Assembly: GCA_943362175.1 (NCBI GenBank)
Contig: CALRIU020000020.1
Coordinates: 39,381 to 103,380, forward strand
Length of the DNA: 64,000 nt
From: UBA4416 sp943362175
GTDB lineage: Bacteria; Bacteroidota; Bacteroidia; B-17B0; Aurantibacillaceae
Reading direction: 5' to 3'
Every line of letters begins with the position of its first letter. Position 1 is the first letter of the stretch. The notes under the pieces were generated by a model. It had not been told where the DNA came from and ran no database searches. It saw nothing but the letters and a program-made list of their open reading frames with translations. Shown piece by piece: positions 24,451 to 33,493 of the stretch. The translations under genes and the position numbers were made by a program.

Positions 24451-24572
24451 AGCGCTCTGCGCCAGGGATAGGGCGGTCTGTTTGAGCTCCTTTATGAATC
24501 ACGCTGCGGCGTGAGGAATAAAGAGCGAGCCGCCCTTCGACAAGCTCAGCGTAAACTAGCCCGCCAGGCGCC
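24451..24572 (-). repeat. Dispersed intergenic repeat, copy C2
   Basis: On the minus strand it begins GGCGCCTGGCGGGCTAGTTT and ends TATCCCTGGCGC, facing C1. Its loop contains CCTTCGACAAGCTCAGCG. Confidence 0.6.
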
Positions 24573-24613
24573 AAAAACAAAACAGTAACATCCCCAATAA
24601 GCAAATCCCTTAA

Positions 24614-26356
24614 TTACTTGGATGTTATCTCAACACTCTTTGTATTCAGCTTACTTTTCTTATAGCCATAACAGAAGTAAATCACCAGGCCGATCACCAG
24701 CCAGATGGTAAAGCCTATCCAGTTTTTGAGGTCGATCTGTGCCATCATATACAAACAGCTCGTCAGGCCCAGCACCGGGATCAGGGAATGCTTTTTCCGC
24801 AAGCATTGAACGGAAAGGTAAAGAGAGATGATGGCAAACAGCCACATCGGGATGTTATGCGCCAGGATGAAGGGATCGAACCGGCCTTCCGAATTGTGAG
24901 AGCAGAAGAAGTTCACAAAAGCTTCGTGATTGTAAACGTATCCCAGAACCAGTGCCAGGATCAGCAAGGCCGGGGCAATGAACTGAGAATTGACATAAGG
25001 CGTTCTGAATTTGCGTTCTACCTTATGGGGCAGGGAGTCCAGCTTTAATACCCCCGCACATACCAGCACAAAGGCAAAGAGGGTGCCGATGCTGCAGAGG
25101 TCGGTAACCGTGGACATGTTCATAAACAACGCGCCGCCACCCACAATGAGCCCGGTAATGATCGTCGCAAAAGAAGGCGTATTAAAACGCGGATGGATCT
25201 TAGAAAATTTAGCAGGCAATAAGCCGTCGCGGCTCATGCTCATCCAGATACGCGGCTGCCCCAGCTGGAATACCAATAGCACACTCGCCATGGCTACCAC
25301 GGCGCTCACGGCAATGATGCCCGACAACCATTTCAGGTTCAGCTTTTCGAACACAAAAGCCAGGGGATCATTCACGGCGAGGTCTTTATAATTGACCATG
25401 CCCGTAAGCACAAGGGCAATGAGTACATACAGTACCGTACAGATGATAATGGCCCACATCATGCCCCTCGGGAGGTCGCGCTGCGGATTGGTACATTCTT
25501 CGGCCGTGGTGCTGATGGCATCAAAACCAATATAGGCAAAGAACACAGCAGACACGCCTTTCAGAATCCCACCAACGCCGTTCGGCGCAAAAGGATTCCA
25601 GTTATCGGTATCCACATAAAACACTCCCACGGCAATGACCAGCAGCACCACCGCCAGCTTAATGATGACCATGGCATTTCCGGCATTCTTGGATTCTTTG
25701 ATCCCGCGGTACACCAGCCAGGTGATCAGGAAAATAATGAGCAGCGCCGGCAGATCGGCAATGAGCCTGAAACCGAAAACGGAAGGCGCCGTTGTCCAGG
25801 CATGGTAAGCTTCCCGGAGGTTTTCGCTGAGCCCGTCGAGATGCCCTCCCGAAGCCAGGGCCATGCTGGCATCCGTGAAGCCGTTGGAAGCCGATAAATA
25901 ATCGATGGTGGTCCAGGCAGGAAGATGAATCCCCATGCTTCCTAAAAGTCCCGTAAAATAACCGCTCCAGCCAATGGCCACCGTGATGTTCCCGATGGCG
26001 TACTCCATGATCAGCGCCCAGCCGATGATCCAGGCAAAGAGCTCTCCGAAGGCAACATAGCTATAGGTATAAGCACTGCCCGAGACCGGCAGGATGCTCG
26101 CAAATTCTGCATAGGCAAAGGCTGCGAAACCGCAGGCAACAGCCGTGAAGATAAACAGGAAGATCACACCCGGTCCGCCGTCGGCGCTGGCCTGCCCGAT
26201 CGTGGTGAAGATCCCCGCCCCGATGATAGCTGCAATGCCGAGAGCCGTAAGGTCTTTCACCCCCAGGTGTTTGGCGAGGCCGCCATGCAGGCTGTCTGAC
26301 TCCGCACGCGCGAGGATATCGGAAATTGATTTTTTACGAAAGAGGTTATATGCCAT
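24614..26356 (-). CDS. Amino-acid permease, APC superfamily (cationic amino-acid transporter type)
   Basis: The 580-residue integral membrane protein has about 12-14 hydrophobic segments. The first carries the APC signature ALGIAAIIGAGIFTTIGQAS, which forms the unwound substrate site in TM1. A soluble loop of about 70 residues after TM3-4 and extra C-terminal helices place it with the CAT-type exchangers of Bacteroidota. It would move amino acids across the inner membrane by proton symport or exchange; the substrate cannot be read from sequence. Single gene on the minus strand. Confidence 0.92.
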   Translation of the reverse strand: MAYNLFRKKSISDILARAESDSLHGGLAKHLGVKDLTALGIAAIIGAGIFTTIGQASADGGPGVIFLFIFTAVACGFAAFAYAEFASILPVSGSAYTYSYVAFGELFAWIIGWALIMEYAIGNITVAIGWSGYFTGLLGSMGIHLPAWTTIDYLSASNGFTDASMALASGGHLDGLSENLREAYHAWTTAPSVFGFRLIADLPALLIIFLITWLVYRGIKESKNAGNAMVIIKLAVVLLVIAVGVFYVDTDNWNPFAPNGVGGILKGVSAVFFAYIGFDAISTTAEECTNPQRDLPRGMMWAIIICTVLYVLIALVLTGMVNYKDLAVNDPLAFVFEKLNLKWLSGIIAVSAVVAMASVLLVFQLGQPRIWMSMSRDGLLPAKFSKIHPRFNTPSFATIITGLIVGGGALFMNMSTVTDLCSIGTLFAFVLVCAGVLKLDSLPHKVERKFRTPYVNSQFIAPALLILALVLGYVYNHEAFVNFFCSHNSEGRFDPFILAHNIPMWLFAIISLYLSVQCLRKKHSLIPVLGLTSCLYMMAQIDLKNWIGFTIWLVIGLVIYFCYGYKKSKLNTKSVEITSK

Positions 26357-26441
26357 ATACTAAAGGTATAAACAGGGTATGTGTAAGAAGTAAATATAGT
26401 AATAATGATTTGCTTTTTAAATAGCTTACTTTTTACTCGTG

Positions 26442-26524
26442 CCTTTGTTAGTGTTATCACCAACAAAGGGTTTATGAGGATAACTTCTCCGTTTAAGTGG
26501 ACTGTTGGTGATAACACCAACAGT
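26442..26524. repeat. Twin palindromes with complementary loops
   Basis: CCTTTGTTAGTG-TTAT-CACCAACAAAGG (26442-26469, one mismatch) is followed 31 bases later by ACTGTTGGTG-ATAA-CACCAACAGT (26501-26524, perfect 10-bp stem). The two share GTTGGTG arms, and their four-base loops are complementary. The 378-base spacer 26357-26734 holds no gene that I can see; apart from these it has no feature. Confidence 0.7.
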
Positions 26525-26734
26525 GGCGCAGTATTCCCGTCAGTCTGCTAACAGTCGTTCCCGATACGTTTTTTGCAAGAGGCAGGCAAAAAATATTCGA
26601 GCTGACTGTTAGATGATCCCGTCACTTCGAGCGAAGTCGGGAAGTGTTCTATAGCCTGATTCTCGACTCTCACGATCAGTGATGACGAACTGACAAATAA
26701 TCCACTTAATAATTTATTGCCAACAGAGACGTTC

Positions 26735-28255
26735 TTACAACAGCCACCTCAGCACGGGGATTCTCTTCCCTTTCTCCACATCCAGCAACAACAAAGGCAT
26801 CATGAGCAAAAAAGGAATAAAAGGCACCTTATAGCGCACAATGGCGCCGGCCACCGTGGTGGTGATCCCGATGAGGCAGTAAGACAAGATCACCACCGCC
26901 AGGCAAAGGCACAAGAGGTTGAGGTTGACAGGTTCTTTTTTCCGGAAGAGGAGGCACACTATAAAAAAAGCCAGGAACAACAGGTTCTCCAGCGAGGCCA
27001 TCATCTCCGCCGCAGAGCGCGCATCGAAAAAGAAGGGACGGCACAACACATTGAAAACAGCGACCGGCAAGAGCCGCGCAAAGGATGAAAAAGAATACTC
27101 CAGCCGTTCGGTGACAATCCCCGAGCCGGCAGGCTTATTAATCGTCAGGAATTTATAAAGGCTGGTGTCGCGGTTATCCGCCACAAAGATGGTATCGCGC
27201 AGGTGGTCGAGATCCCAGTACATGAGCGTGGTGTGCGGCCTGATGCGGCACACATAGTTCACCGAATCCACCACGGTATATTTGTCGGCATCCTTGTATT
27301 CCAGCCTCAGGTAATTTTGGGTATTCACAAAAAAGATCCCGCCCCTGCTGAGACTGATGAAGTCATTCTGCCTAACGACAATGGTATTCAGCACATCCTT
27401 ATGAAAGACGTATTTCAGGGCAAGCACCGAGCTTCCGTAAATGAGCAGCAAGGAGATGCTGTAGAACAGCGCCACAGACCTGATCCGGAAATGGCTTGCC
27501 AGGGCAAAAACGATCAGGGGAAAAAGAACAAGCGCCAGGATATAGGGTTTGAGCACCATAAACACCACGAAACAAAGCAGCAGCGCCAGAATATAGGCTA
27601 TTCTTTTTTTGCCCTGCACAAAGATCTGTAAAAAAGCATACAGGAAGAATCCCAGCAGAGCCAGGGCCAGCGGCTCTTTCAGTACACCGGAGCTCCAGAA
27701 CAGTACGGAAGGCGCCAGGAAGATCAGGATGGCCAGGAGCTTTTCCTTAACAGGAAAATAGAGCTTGAACGCCTTGTAAAAGGCAAACTGCCCGGCAAAG
27801 GAAACCACCAGCATGGCCAGCGCATGCACCGCATAAGCGCCCCCGGAAAAGAGCCTCACCACCGCATGAAAACGGGTAGAGGTGCGGTTATCGTTCAGAA
27901 AGAACTCGCTCATGGAATCCGAATTACCCCAGTCGAAGATGCGGCTGAAATAAGGCTTGTATAAAGGATCGGAAACCAGGTCGCTGTGCCAGCCCAGCAC
28001 CATTTTCAGATAATCGGCTTTATGCCCGTGGAAGGCTTCATAGATGATCTCCGCTCCTGCCAGGGTATCGCCGCTATCGCCCCGCACCCCGCTTGAGCTG
28101 TGAATAAAATAAAACCAGTAATAAGCCCAGCAGGCAAGGGCTTTCACCACCATCACACACAACAGGAACGGGCGCGAAAGAACGGCATCCTTAAAAAAAG
28201 GAAGCCGCCACACCAGCAGGATGAAGACTAAAAAATATAAGGATGCCAGGATCAA
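26735..28255 (-). CDS. Polytopic membrane protein, hypothetical
   Basis: The 506-residue product has about 10-12 hydrophobic segments. A large polar loop (roughly residues 290-395) contains DYTVVDSVNYVCRIRPHTTLMYWDLDH-type sequence, shown here only in part. The layout with a mid-protein LAPSVLFWSSGVLKEPLALALLG-like segment resembles polysaccharide polymerase or GT39-like membrane proteins, in which a long periplasmic loop carries the active site. No motif is conserved enough to decide. Its start overlaps the stop of the GNAT gene by four bases, so it is the last gene of the minus-strand operon that starts with the PAP2 gene. Confidence 0.7.
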   Translation of the reverse strand: MILASLYFLVFILLVWRLPFFKDAVLSRPFLLCVMVVKALACWAYYWFYFIHSSSGVRGDSGDTLAGAEIIYEAFHGHKADYLKMVLGWHSDLVSDPLYKPYFSRIFDWGNSDSMSEFFLNDNRTSTRFHAVVRLFSGGAYAVHALAMLVVSFAGQFAFYKAFKLYFPVKEKLLAILIFLAPSVLFWSSGVLKEPLALALLGFFLYAFLQIFVQGKKRIAYILALLLCFVVFMVLKPYILALVLFPLIVFALASHFRIRSVALFYSISLLLIYGSSVLALKYVFHKDVLNTIVVRQNDFISLSRGGIFFVNTQNYLRLEYKDADKYTVVDSVNYVCRIRPHTTLMYWDLDHLRDTIFVADNRDTSLYKFLTINKPAGSGIVTERLEYSFSSFARLLPVAVFNVLCRPFFFDARSAAEMMASLENLLFLAFFIVCLLFRKKEPVNLNLLCLCLAVVILSYCLIGITTTVAGAIVRYKVPFIPFLLMMPLLLLDVEKGKRIPVLRWLL

Positions 28256-28671
28256 TACGATTCAAAGAATTTGATTCCCATATAACGCGACGGTTCTTCC
28301 AGGGGCTTAAAGCCGAACTGCTCATAAAGCCCGTGCGCATCGCGCGTGGCCAGCATCATGCGCCTCAGGCCTTTCAAAGGGCCATAATCCATGATGTAGC
28401 GCATCAGCTGTTTCGAAATGCCTTTGCCGCGGTAAGCCGGGTCTACAAATACATCGGCCAGGTAAGCAAAGGTAGCATGATCGCTGATCACACGGGCAAA
28501 GCCGACCTGTTGCTTACCGTCATAAACCCCAAAGCAGGTGCTTCCCTCAATGGAGCGAAGGACAATCTCGAGGGGAATATTCCTGGCCCAATAGCTTTCT
28601 TCGGAAAGGTAGGCATGAATGTAATTCACATTGAGCTGTGCCTTGTCGGTGGTGATGGTGATGTGTTGCAT
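28252..28671 (-). CDS. GNAT family N-acetyltransferase
   Basis: The 139-residue product is a compact GNAT: VGFARVISDHATFAYLADVFV strands followed by the acetyl-CoA loop YRGKGISKQLM, and LYEQFGFKPLEEP at the end, a typical close. The substrate is unknown. It follows the GIY-YIG element by a few bases and overlaps the membrane-protein gene by four bases. Confidence 0.9.
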   Translation of the reverse strand: MQHITITTDKAQLNVNYIHAYLSEESYWARNIPLEIVLRSIEGSTCFGVYDGKQQVGFARVISDHATFAYLADVFVDPAYRGKGISKQLMRYIMDYGPLKGLRRMMLATRDAHGLYEQFGFKPLEEPSRYMGIKFFESY

Positions 28672-28683
28672 GGTAAATCAGGT

Positions 28684-29046
28684 TTAAGATGCTATGGTGT
28701 CACCCTGAGCGGAGTCGAAGGGCGTTCTGTTTTCATAATGCAGATGTGAAGTCGTATTACGGCAAACAGACAATTCTTTTATTTTATCCCAGTTCTTCTC
28801 TATAAGTGCTTCTTTCTTTTTTCTCGTCCATCCTTTTACCTTTTTTTCAAAAGCAATTACCTGATTGATGTCCTGAAACGCTTCATAAAATACAAGTATC
28901 AAAGGCCTTTTGTCAAATGTATAGGAATCCTGGTCTTTGGAGTGTTCATGTTCATACAAACGCCTTTCCAGATCGTTGGTAACTCCTGTATAGCAGGAAT
29001 TGTCACTACACTTTAGAATATACACAAAATAAGGTGTTAGATTCAT
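28684..29046 (-). CDS. Small GIY-YIG nuclease whose C-terminus runs into a terminal inverted repeat
   Basis: The 120-residue product is a single GIY-YIG domain of the URI/UvrC-N type: FVYILKCSDNSCYTGVTNDLERRLYEHE gives both halves of the motif (here YIL and YTG) with the catalytic Arg after it, and FEKKVKGWTRKKKEALIE closes the domain. Residues from about 109 on (TPFDSAQGD) are encoded by the left inverted-repeat arm at 28699-28722. GIY-YIG proteins cut DNA; a role in moving or amplifying its flanking repeat is inference. It is sandwiched between two genes of an operon. Confidence 0.88.
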   Translation of the reverse strand: MNLTPYFVYILKCSDNSCYTGVTNDLERRLYEHEHSKDQDSYTFDKRPLILVFYEAFQDINQVIAFEKKVKGWTRKKKEALIEKNWDKIKELSVCRNTTSHLHYENRTPFDSAQGDTIAS

Positions 29047-29086
29047 CGTTGATGTGTTTTTACCCTTCGACTCCGCTCAGGGTGAC
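28699..29086 (-). mobile_element. Candidate GIY-YIG element bounded by perfect 24-bp inverted repeats
   Basis: The arm at 28699-28722 (core CACCCTGAGCGGAGTCGAAG) is repeated exactly in inverse orientation at 29063-29086. Between them lies nothing but the GIY-YIG gene. The right arm ends 7 bases from the stop codon of the upstream gene and the left arm 27 bases before the next start, so the unit fits cleanly into an intergenic gap of an operon. I saw no target-site duplication. Mobility is inferred. Confidence 0.6.
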
Positions 29087-29092
29087 AAAAAA

Positions 29093-29998
29093 CTATAAAT
29101 TATTAACGATTACCAAACGTTTATTCTTCGGGTCGAAGGCAAAACGGGTGATCTTTTTAATACCGGCTCCGGCAAAGGAGAATAACGTCTCCCATTTCCC
29201 GGTCCTCTCATTGAAGCGCAGCAGGTCTGCATTCTCCGCTTTCACGAGGCCCAGCTCCGGATGCCAGATAAAATCCTCGTTCGGCGAGGGATAGGTGGCA
29301 TATACCCTGCTCTCTTTCGTGGCCGGCTTGTAGACCCTGAATTCCAGGGCATTTTCCGTTTTAATGGCATATATGAATTGGGAGCTTGCGCCTGTTTTCC
29401 GGAAAGCACGCGAAGGCTTATCACAGATCCAGGCATCCTTGCCTGTTTTGAGGTTAAGGGCATGCAGGGAATGCGGCTCCGTGAGCTTATAGTACAGGAG
29501 CGTATCGGCGTTCAGCCAGCTATGGTAGCCTACCGAGTCGGTAGCATCGCTGGCAAATTTCATGAAAGAGCCGTCAAAACCCATATTCCATACGCGCTGG
29601 GTAGAGTCGGCCTCTACCACCACCGCCGAAAAGCCCGACTCATCGGGCAGGATCGTGGGCGAGTATTCGCTGACCTTCGACTTCGTGAGGTTGGTCTGAA
29701 GCTTCGATTTGATATCGTAGCGGTAAATGTCGGCCTGCCCGTCTTCGCGGATGCTCACATACAGGATCGACTTACCATCCGAGGTGAACGCCGGCTGGTT
29801 GTCGTAACCCGGGCGGTTGGTGATGTTCAGGGGATTCACCGCCTGGCAGACATTCTCCTTTTTCTCGAGGCTAAACAGCCAGAGATCGGTTTCAGGGACC
29901 TGCGCCAGGGACTGTAAACCCGGCAACAGGAGCAGAAGAGCCAATACAGCCCGACAGGGCCGTTTTACAGGGATGTCAGATGGCAACCGGTTCATCAA
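29093..29998 (-). CDS. Secreted PD40/TolB-like beta-propeller protein
   Basis: The 301-residue product has a signal peptide ending near SLAQ, then WD40-like (PD40) blades, for example DNQPAFTSDGKSILYVSIRE, SEYSPTILPDESGFSAVVVE and a later NEDFIWHPELG. Proteins of this kind form periplasmic propellers that bind other proteins; the partner is not known. The start overlaps the end of the PAP2 gene by 23 bases, which supports an operon. Confidence 0.82.
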   Translation of the reverse strand: MMNRLPSDIPVKRPCRAVLALLLLLPGLQSLAQVPETDLWLFSLEKKENVCQAVNPLNITNRPGYDNQPAFTSDGKSILYVSIREDGQADIYRYDIKSKLQTNLTKSKVSEYSPTILPDESGFSAVVVEADSTQRVWNMGFDGSFMKFASDATDSVGYHSWLNADTLLYYKLTEPHSLHALNLKTGKDAWICDKPSRAFRKTGASSQFIYAIKTENALEFRVYKPATKESRVYATYPSPNEDFIWHPELGLVKAENADLLRFNERTGKWETLFSFAGAGIKKITRFAFDPKNKRLVIVNNL

Positions 29999-30560
29999 AG
30001 TACTTTTTAAAGGTGAATTGGATCAGGCGGTACACAATATAGCCCCAGAAGAGCCCAACCAGGAAGCCGATAAAGATATCGGAGGGATAATGAACCCCCA
30101 GGTAGATCCGTGAATAAGCCGTAATAGCAGCCCAAAGGAAGAACATGCTCCTGAACCAGAGGCTCCGCGTGGAGAAGAGCAAAAACAGCAGCATGGCAAT
30201 GCCGAAGCAATTGGCCGAATGCCCCGAAAAAAAGCCGTACTGCCCGCCCTTGTAATCATGCAGAATATGCACCTGGTCCATGATTTCGAGGTTGTGGCTA
30301 GGCCTGTAGCGCTTGACTCCATGCTTTACCCGGTTGGAAGACTGGTCGGTGAAGCCCACCAAAAGCCCCATAAAAGCTGCCAGCAGCAGGGTTTTCTTCC
30401 ATCCGCATTTCCGCAAAACGAGGTAAAGCCACCAGGCAAAGAGGGGAAAGAAGACCCATACCTTCGATATATTGTACATCAGTTCGTCTGTAAGCGTAGA
30501 ATGGAAGCCATTCAGGTACAAAAACAACTCCCGGTCGAGGAGCTTCAGGGATTCAAACAT
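29976..30560 (-). CDS. PAP2 family membrane phosphatase
   Basis: The 194-residue membrane protein carries the three motifs of the acid phosphatase/PAP2 superfamily in order: KHGVKRYRP, FFSGHSAN and SRIYLGVHYPSDI. It removes a phosphate from a lipid phosphate such as undecaprenyl diphosphate or phosphatidylglycerol phosphate at the outer face of the inner membrane. Five to six hydrophobic segments surround the motifs. It is the first gene of the minus-strand operon ending at 26735. Confidence 0.93.
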   Translation of the reverse strand: MFESLKLLDRELFLYLNGFHSTLTDELMYNISKVWVFFPLFAWWLYLVLRKCGWKKTLLLAAFMGLLVGFTDQSSNRVKHGVKRYRPSHNLEIMDQVHILHDYKGGQYGFFSGHSANCFGIAMLLFLLFSTRSLWFRSMFFLWAAITAYSRIYLGVHYPSDIFIGFLVGLFWGYIVYRLIQFTFKKYFDEPVAI

Positions 30561-30698
30561 AGCTTAAAAATAAAAAAAAGAAACGGGTTCCGCAAAGCCG
30601 GCAAAAAACGCCCGGCCAAAATGCTGAAAAACCAGGCGGAGGCCGACAGGCTTTTTTAACCACTTTTCAACAAATTTTATATATCCGATGCTAAGCGC

Positions 30699-30706
30699 TA
30701 TCTTTG
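30699..30706 (+). promoter_or_regulatory. -7 element upstream of purH
   Basis: TATCTTTG matches TAnnTTTG, 17 bases before the purH ATG. No TTG is seen at the expected -33 distance. Confidence 0.5.
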
Positions 30707-30722
30707 CCTATTACTTGATTTT

Positions 30723-32252
30723 ATGAGCCATTTAAAGAAAATAAACAGCGCGCTGATCTCCGTTTTTTACAAAGACAATTTAGAGCCTGTCATCAAAAAA
30801 CTGAACGACCTGGGTGTTACCATTTACAGTACCGGTGGTACACAAACGTTTATAGAAAACCTCGGAGCACCTGTAAAGGCTGTGGAAAGCTTAACTGCTT
30901 TTCCTGAAATTTTAGGGGGCCGTGTCAAAACCTTACATCCGAAAATATTCGGAGGCATCCTCGGGCGCCGTGAGCTCGACAGCGATGTTGCGCAAATGGA
31001 ACAACACGAGATCCCGAACATCGACCTGGTAATCGTGGATTTGTATCCTTTCGAGGAAACCCTTGCCAGTGGCGCCTCAGAAGAAGACATCATCGAAAAG
31101 ATCGACATCGGTGGCATCTCTTTGATCAGGGCTGCTGCCAAAAATTTCAACGACGTGGTGATCGTTTCCTCCAGAAATGATTATTCCTCCTTGTTGAATT
31201 TACTCAACGAAAAAAATGGCTTCTCGGATTTGTCGGACCGTAAAACCTTTGCGGCTAAAGCTTTTGCGATGAGCAGCCATTACGACTCCGCCATCTTCAA
31301 TTATTTCAACAGCACCGAAGATCTGCCGGTTTTAAAACACAGCCTCAACAACGGCGTCACCTTACGCTACGGCGAAAACCCTCACCAGAAAGGTGTGTTC
31401 TACGGCGATATGGAAGCCATGTTCACCAAGCTGAACGGAAAAGAATTATCGTACAACAACCTGCTCGACGTGGATGCTGCCGTGAATTTAATGGCTGACT
31501 TCACAGAGGAGCCAACCTTCGCGATCTTAAAGCACAACAACGCCTGCGGCGTGGCCTCGCGCCCTACCGTGCTGGAAGCCTACCTGGCAGCGCTGGCGGG
31601 TGATCCGACTTCGGCATTTGGCGGGATCCTGATTTCCAACAGGGAAATCGATTTTGAAGCGGCGGAAGAAATCCACAAGCTGTTTTGCGAAGTGGTGATC
31701 GCCCCCTCTTATTCTGATAATGCCTTAGCGATCTTAAAAGGAAAAAATAACCGCATCATTTTAGTGCAGAAACAGGTGGCGCTTCCTAAAAAGCAGATCC
31801 GCACTTTGCTGAACGGCATCATCGAACAGGATAAGGACAGCGTAACCGAAACCGAAGGCAACCTGCAAACCGTTACTAACGTTTCGCCTACTGCCGCTCA
31901 ACTGAAAGACCTACTGTTTGCCAACAAGCTGGCGAAACATACCAAATCCAATACGATCGTCATTGCAAAAAACAACCAGCTCATTGCAAGCGGCACCGGC
32001 CAGACCTCGCGCGTGGATGCTTTAAGACAGGCCATTGCGAAAGCACAGGCTTTCGGCTTCGACCTGAAAGGATGCGTGATGGCGAGCGATGCCTTTTTCC
32101 CCTTTGCGGATTGCGTCGAGATCGCTCACAAGGTAGGGATCGATACGGTAATTCAACCGGGCGGCTCTATCAAGGATAAAGATAGCATTGAATACTGCAA
32201 TGCCAAAGGCATGAGCATGGTATTTACGGGCACAAGACATTTCAAACACTAG
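30723..32252 (+). CDS. purH: Bifunctional AICAR transformylase / IMP cyclohydrolase
   Basis: PurH carries out the last two steps of IMP synthesis in the cytoplasm. The 509-residue product has the IMP cyclohydrolase domain first (about 1-190, with YSTGGT and VKTLHPKIFGGIL) and then the AICAR transformylase domain with LRYGENPHQ, LKHNNACGVA and the C-terminal ASDAFFPFAD, EIAHKVGIDTVIQPGGSIKD and TGTRHFKH. Full length. It precedes the rod-shape genes by 124 bases with a hairpin-like spacer; cotranscription is possible. Confidence 0.98.
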   Translation: MSHLKKINSALISVFYKDNLEPVIKKLNDLGVTIYSTGGTQTFIENLGAPVKAVESLTAFPEILGGRVKTLHPKIFGGILGRRELDSDVAQMEQHEIPNIDLVIVDLYPFEETLASGASEEDIIEKIDIGGISLIRAAAKNFNDVVIVSSRNDYSSLLNLLNEKNGFSDLSDRKTFAAKAFAMSSHYDSAIFNYFNSTEDLPVLKHSLNNGVTLRYGENPHQKGVFYGDMEAMFTKLNGKELSYNNLLDVDAAVNLMADFTEEPTFAILKHNNACGVASRPTVLEAYLAALAGDPTSAFGGILISNREIDFEAAEEIHKLFCEVVIAPSYSDNALAILKGKNNRIILVQKQVALPKKQIRTLLNGIIEQDKDSVTETEGNLQTVTNVSPTAAQLKDLLFANKLAKHTKSNTIVIAKNNQLIASGTGQTSRVDALRQAIAKAQAFGFDLKGCVMASDAFFPFADCVEIAHKVGIDTVIQPGGSIKDKDSIEYCNAKGMSMVFTGTRHFKH

Positions 32253-32376
32253 TTCGGTTGGAGAGATAGAGGAAATGATAAAATATAATCTACTCCAGCT
32301 CTCTAAATCTCTATCTCGATAACACTTAAAACTACTAACTCACTAAACCTCCAACTCAACAATTCTTAACTAACAT

Positions 32377-33399
32377 ATGGCTCTATTCGATTTTTTAACA
32401 CAGGACATTGCGATCGACTTAGGTACGGCAAATACCATCATTATTCACGACGAGAAAGTGGTTGTTGACCAGCCCAGTATTGTAGCCGTTGACAGAACCA
32501 CCGGAAAAGTGATTGCTGTTGGAAAGCAGGCCCAGATGATGCATGGTAAAACGCACGAGAACATCAAGACCATCCGTCCGCTGAGGGATGGTGTGATTGC
32601 GGATTTCCAGGCGGCGGAAGAAATGATCAAGGGAATGATCAAGATGATCAACCCCGGCAACCGCCTGTTCAAGCCATCCTTGCGCATGGTGGTATGTATC
32701 CCGAGCGGCATTACCGAAGTAGAGAAACGTGCGGTACGTGACAGCTGCGAGCATGCCGGCGCCAAAGAAGTGTACATGATCCACGAGCCGATGGCTGCCG
32801 CTATCGGGATGGGCATCGACGTGGAAGAACCGATGGGCAATATGATCATCGATATCGGTGGAGGTACCTCTGAGATTGCCGTCATGGCCCTTGGCGGGAT
32901 CGTGTGCGACAAATCAACCCGTATTGCAGGTGATGACTTTAATGCCAACATTGAAGAATACATGCGCCGCCAGCATAACATCCTCATCGGTGAGCGAAGC
33001 GCCGAGCAGGTAAAAATTGAAGTAGGTGCCGCCATGACGGAGATTGAAAATCCACCGGCAGACTATGCGGTACAGGGAAGGGACTTAATGAGCGGGATTC
33101 CGAAAGAGGTGTTTGTGAGCTATGTGGAAATTGCCCACTGCCTTGACAAATCCATTTCCAAAATTGAAGAGGCGATCCTGAATGCCCTGGAAATGACGCC
33201 GCCGGAGCTGGCAGCCGATATTTACAGAACAGGCATTTACATGGCCGGTGGCGGTTCATTGCTGAGAGGACTGGACAAACGGATTTCCCTGAAGACCAAA
33301 CTGCCGGTGCATGTGTGCGAGGATCCACTGAGGGCCGTAGCACGCGGTACAGGTATTGCGCTTAAAAATGTACAAAAATTCCCTTTCCTGATTAAATAA
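32377..33399 (+). CDS. mreB: Rod-shape-determining actin-like protein MreB
   Basis: MreB polymerises under the inner membrane and guides the elongasome that inserts new peptidoglycan along the cell side wall. The 340-residue product has the actin-fold motifs DLGTANTIII (phosphate 1), PSGITEVEKRAV, HEPMAAAIGMGI, DIGGGTSEIAVMALGG (phosphate 2) and YMAGGGSLLRGLD (adenosine). First gene of the set mreB-mreC-mreD-mrdA-rodA, all on the plus strand. Confidence 0.97.
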   Translation: MALFDFLTQDIAIDLGTANTIIIHDEKVVVDQPSIVAVDRTTGKVIAVGKQAQMMHGKTHENIKTIRPLRDGVIADFQAAEEMIKGMIKMINPGNRLFKPSLRMVVCIPSGITEVEKRAVRDSCEHAGAKEVYMIHEPMAAAIGMGIDVEEPMGNMIIDIGGGTSEIAVMALGGIVCDKSTRIAGDDFNANIEEYMRRQHNILIGERSAEQVKIEVGAAMTEIENPPADYAVQGRDLMSGIPKEVFVSYVEIAHCLDKSISKIEEAILNALEMTPPELAADIYRTGIYMAGGGSLLRGLDKRISLKTKLPVHVCEDPLRAVARGTGIALKNVQKFPFLIK

Positions 33400-33493
33400 A
33401 AACTGAGATTTATTGAGTGAGAGAATTATTGATTTAAATTCATATAATTCCTGACTCTCCAATTCTACAACGCTCCATCTCTTTGACTAATTC

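Noticed and set aside
28699..29086. Classical insertion sequence
   Set aside because: No DDE, Y1 or serine transposase is encoded and no target duplication is seen; the unit is reported as a GIY-YIG element candidate only.
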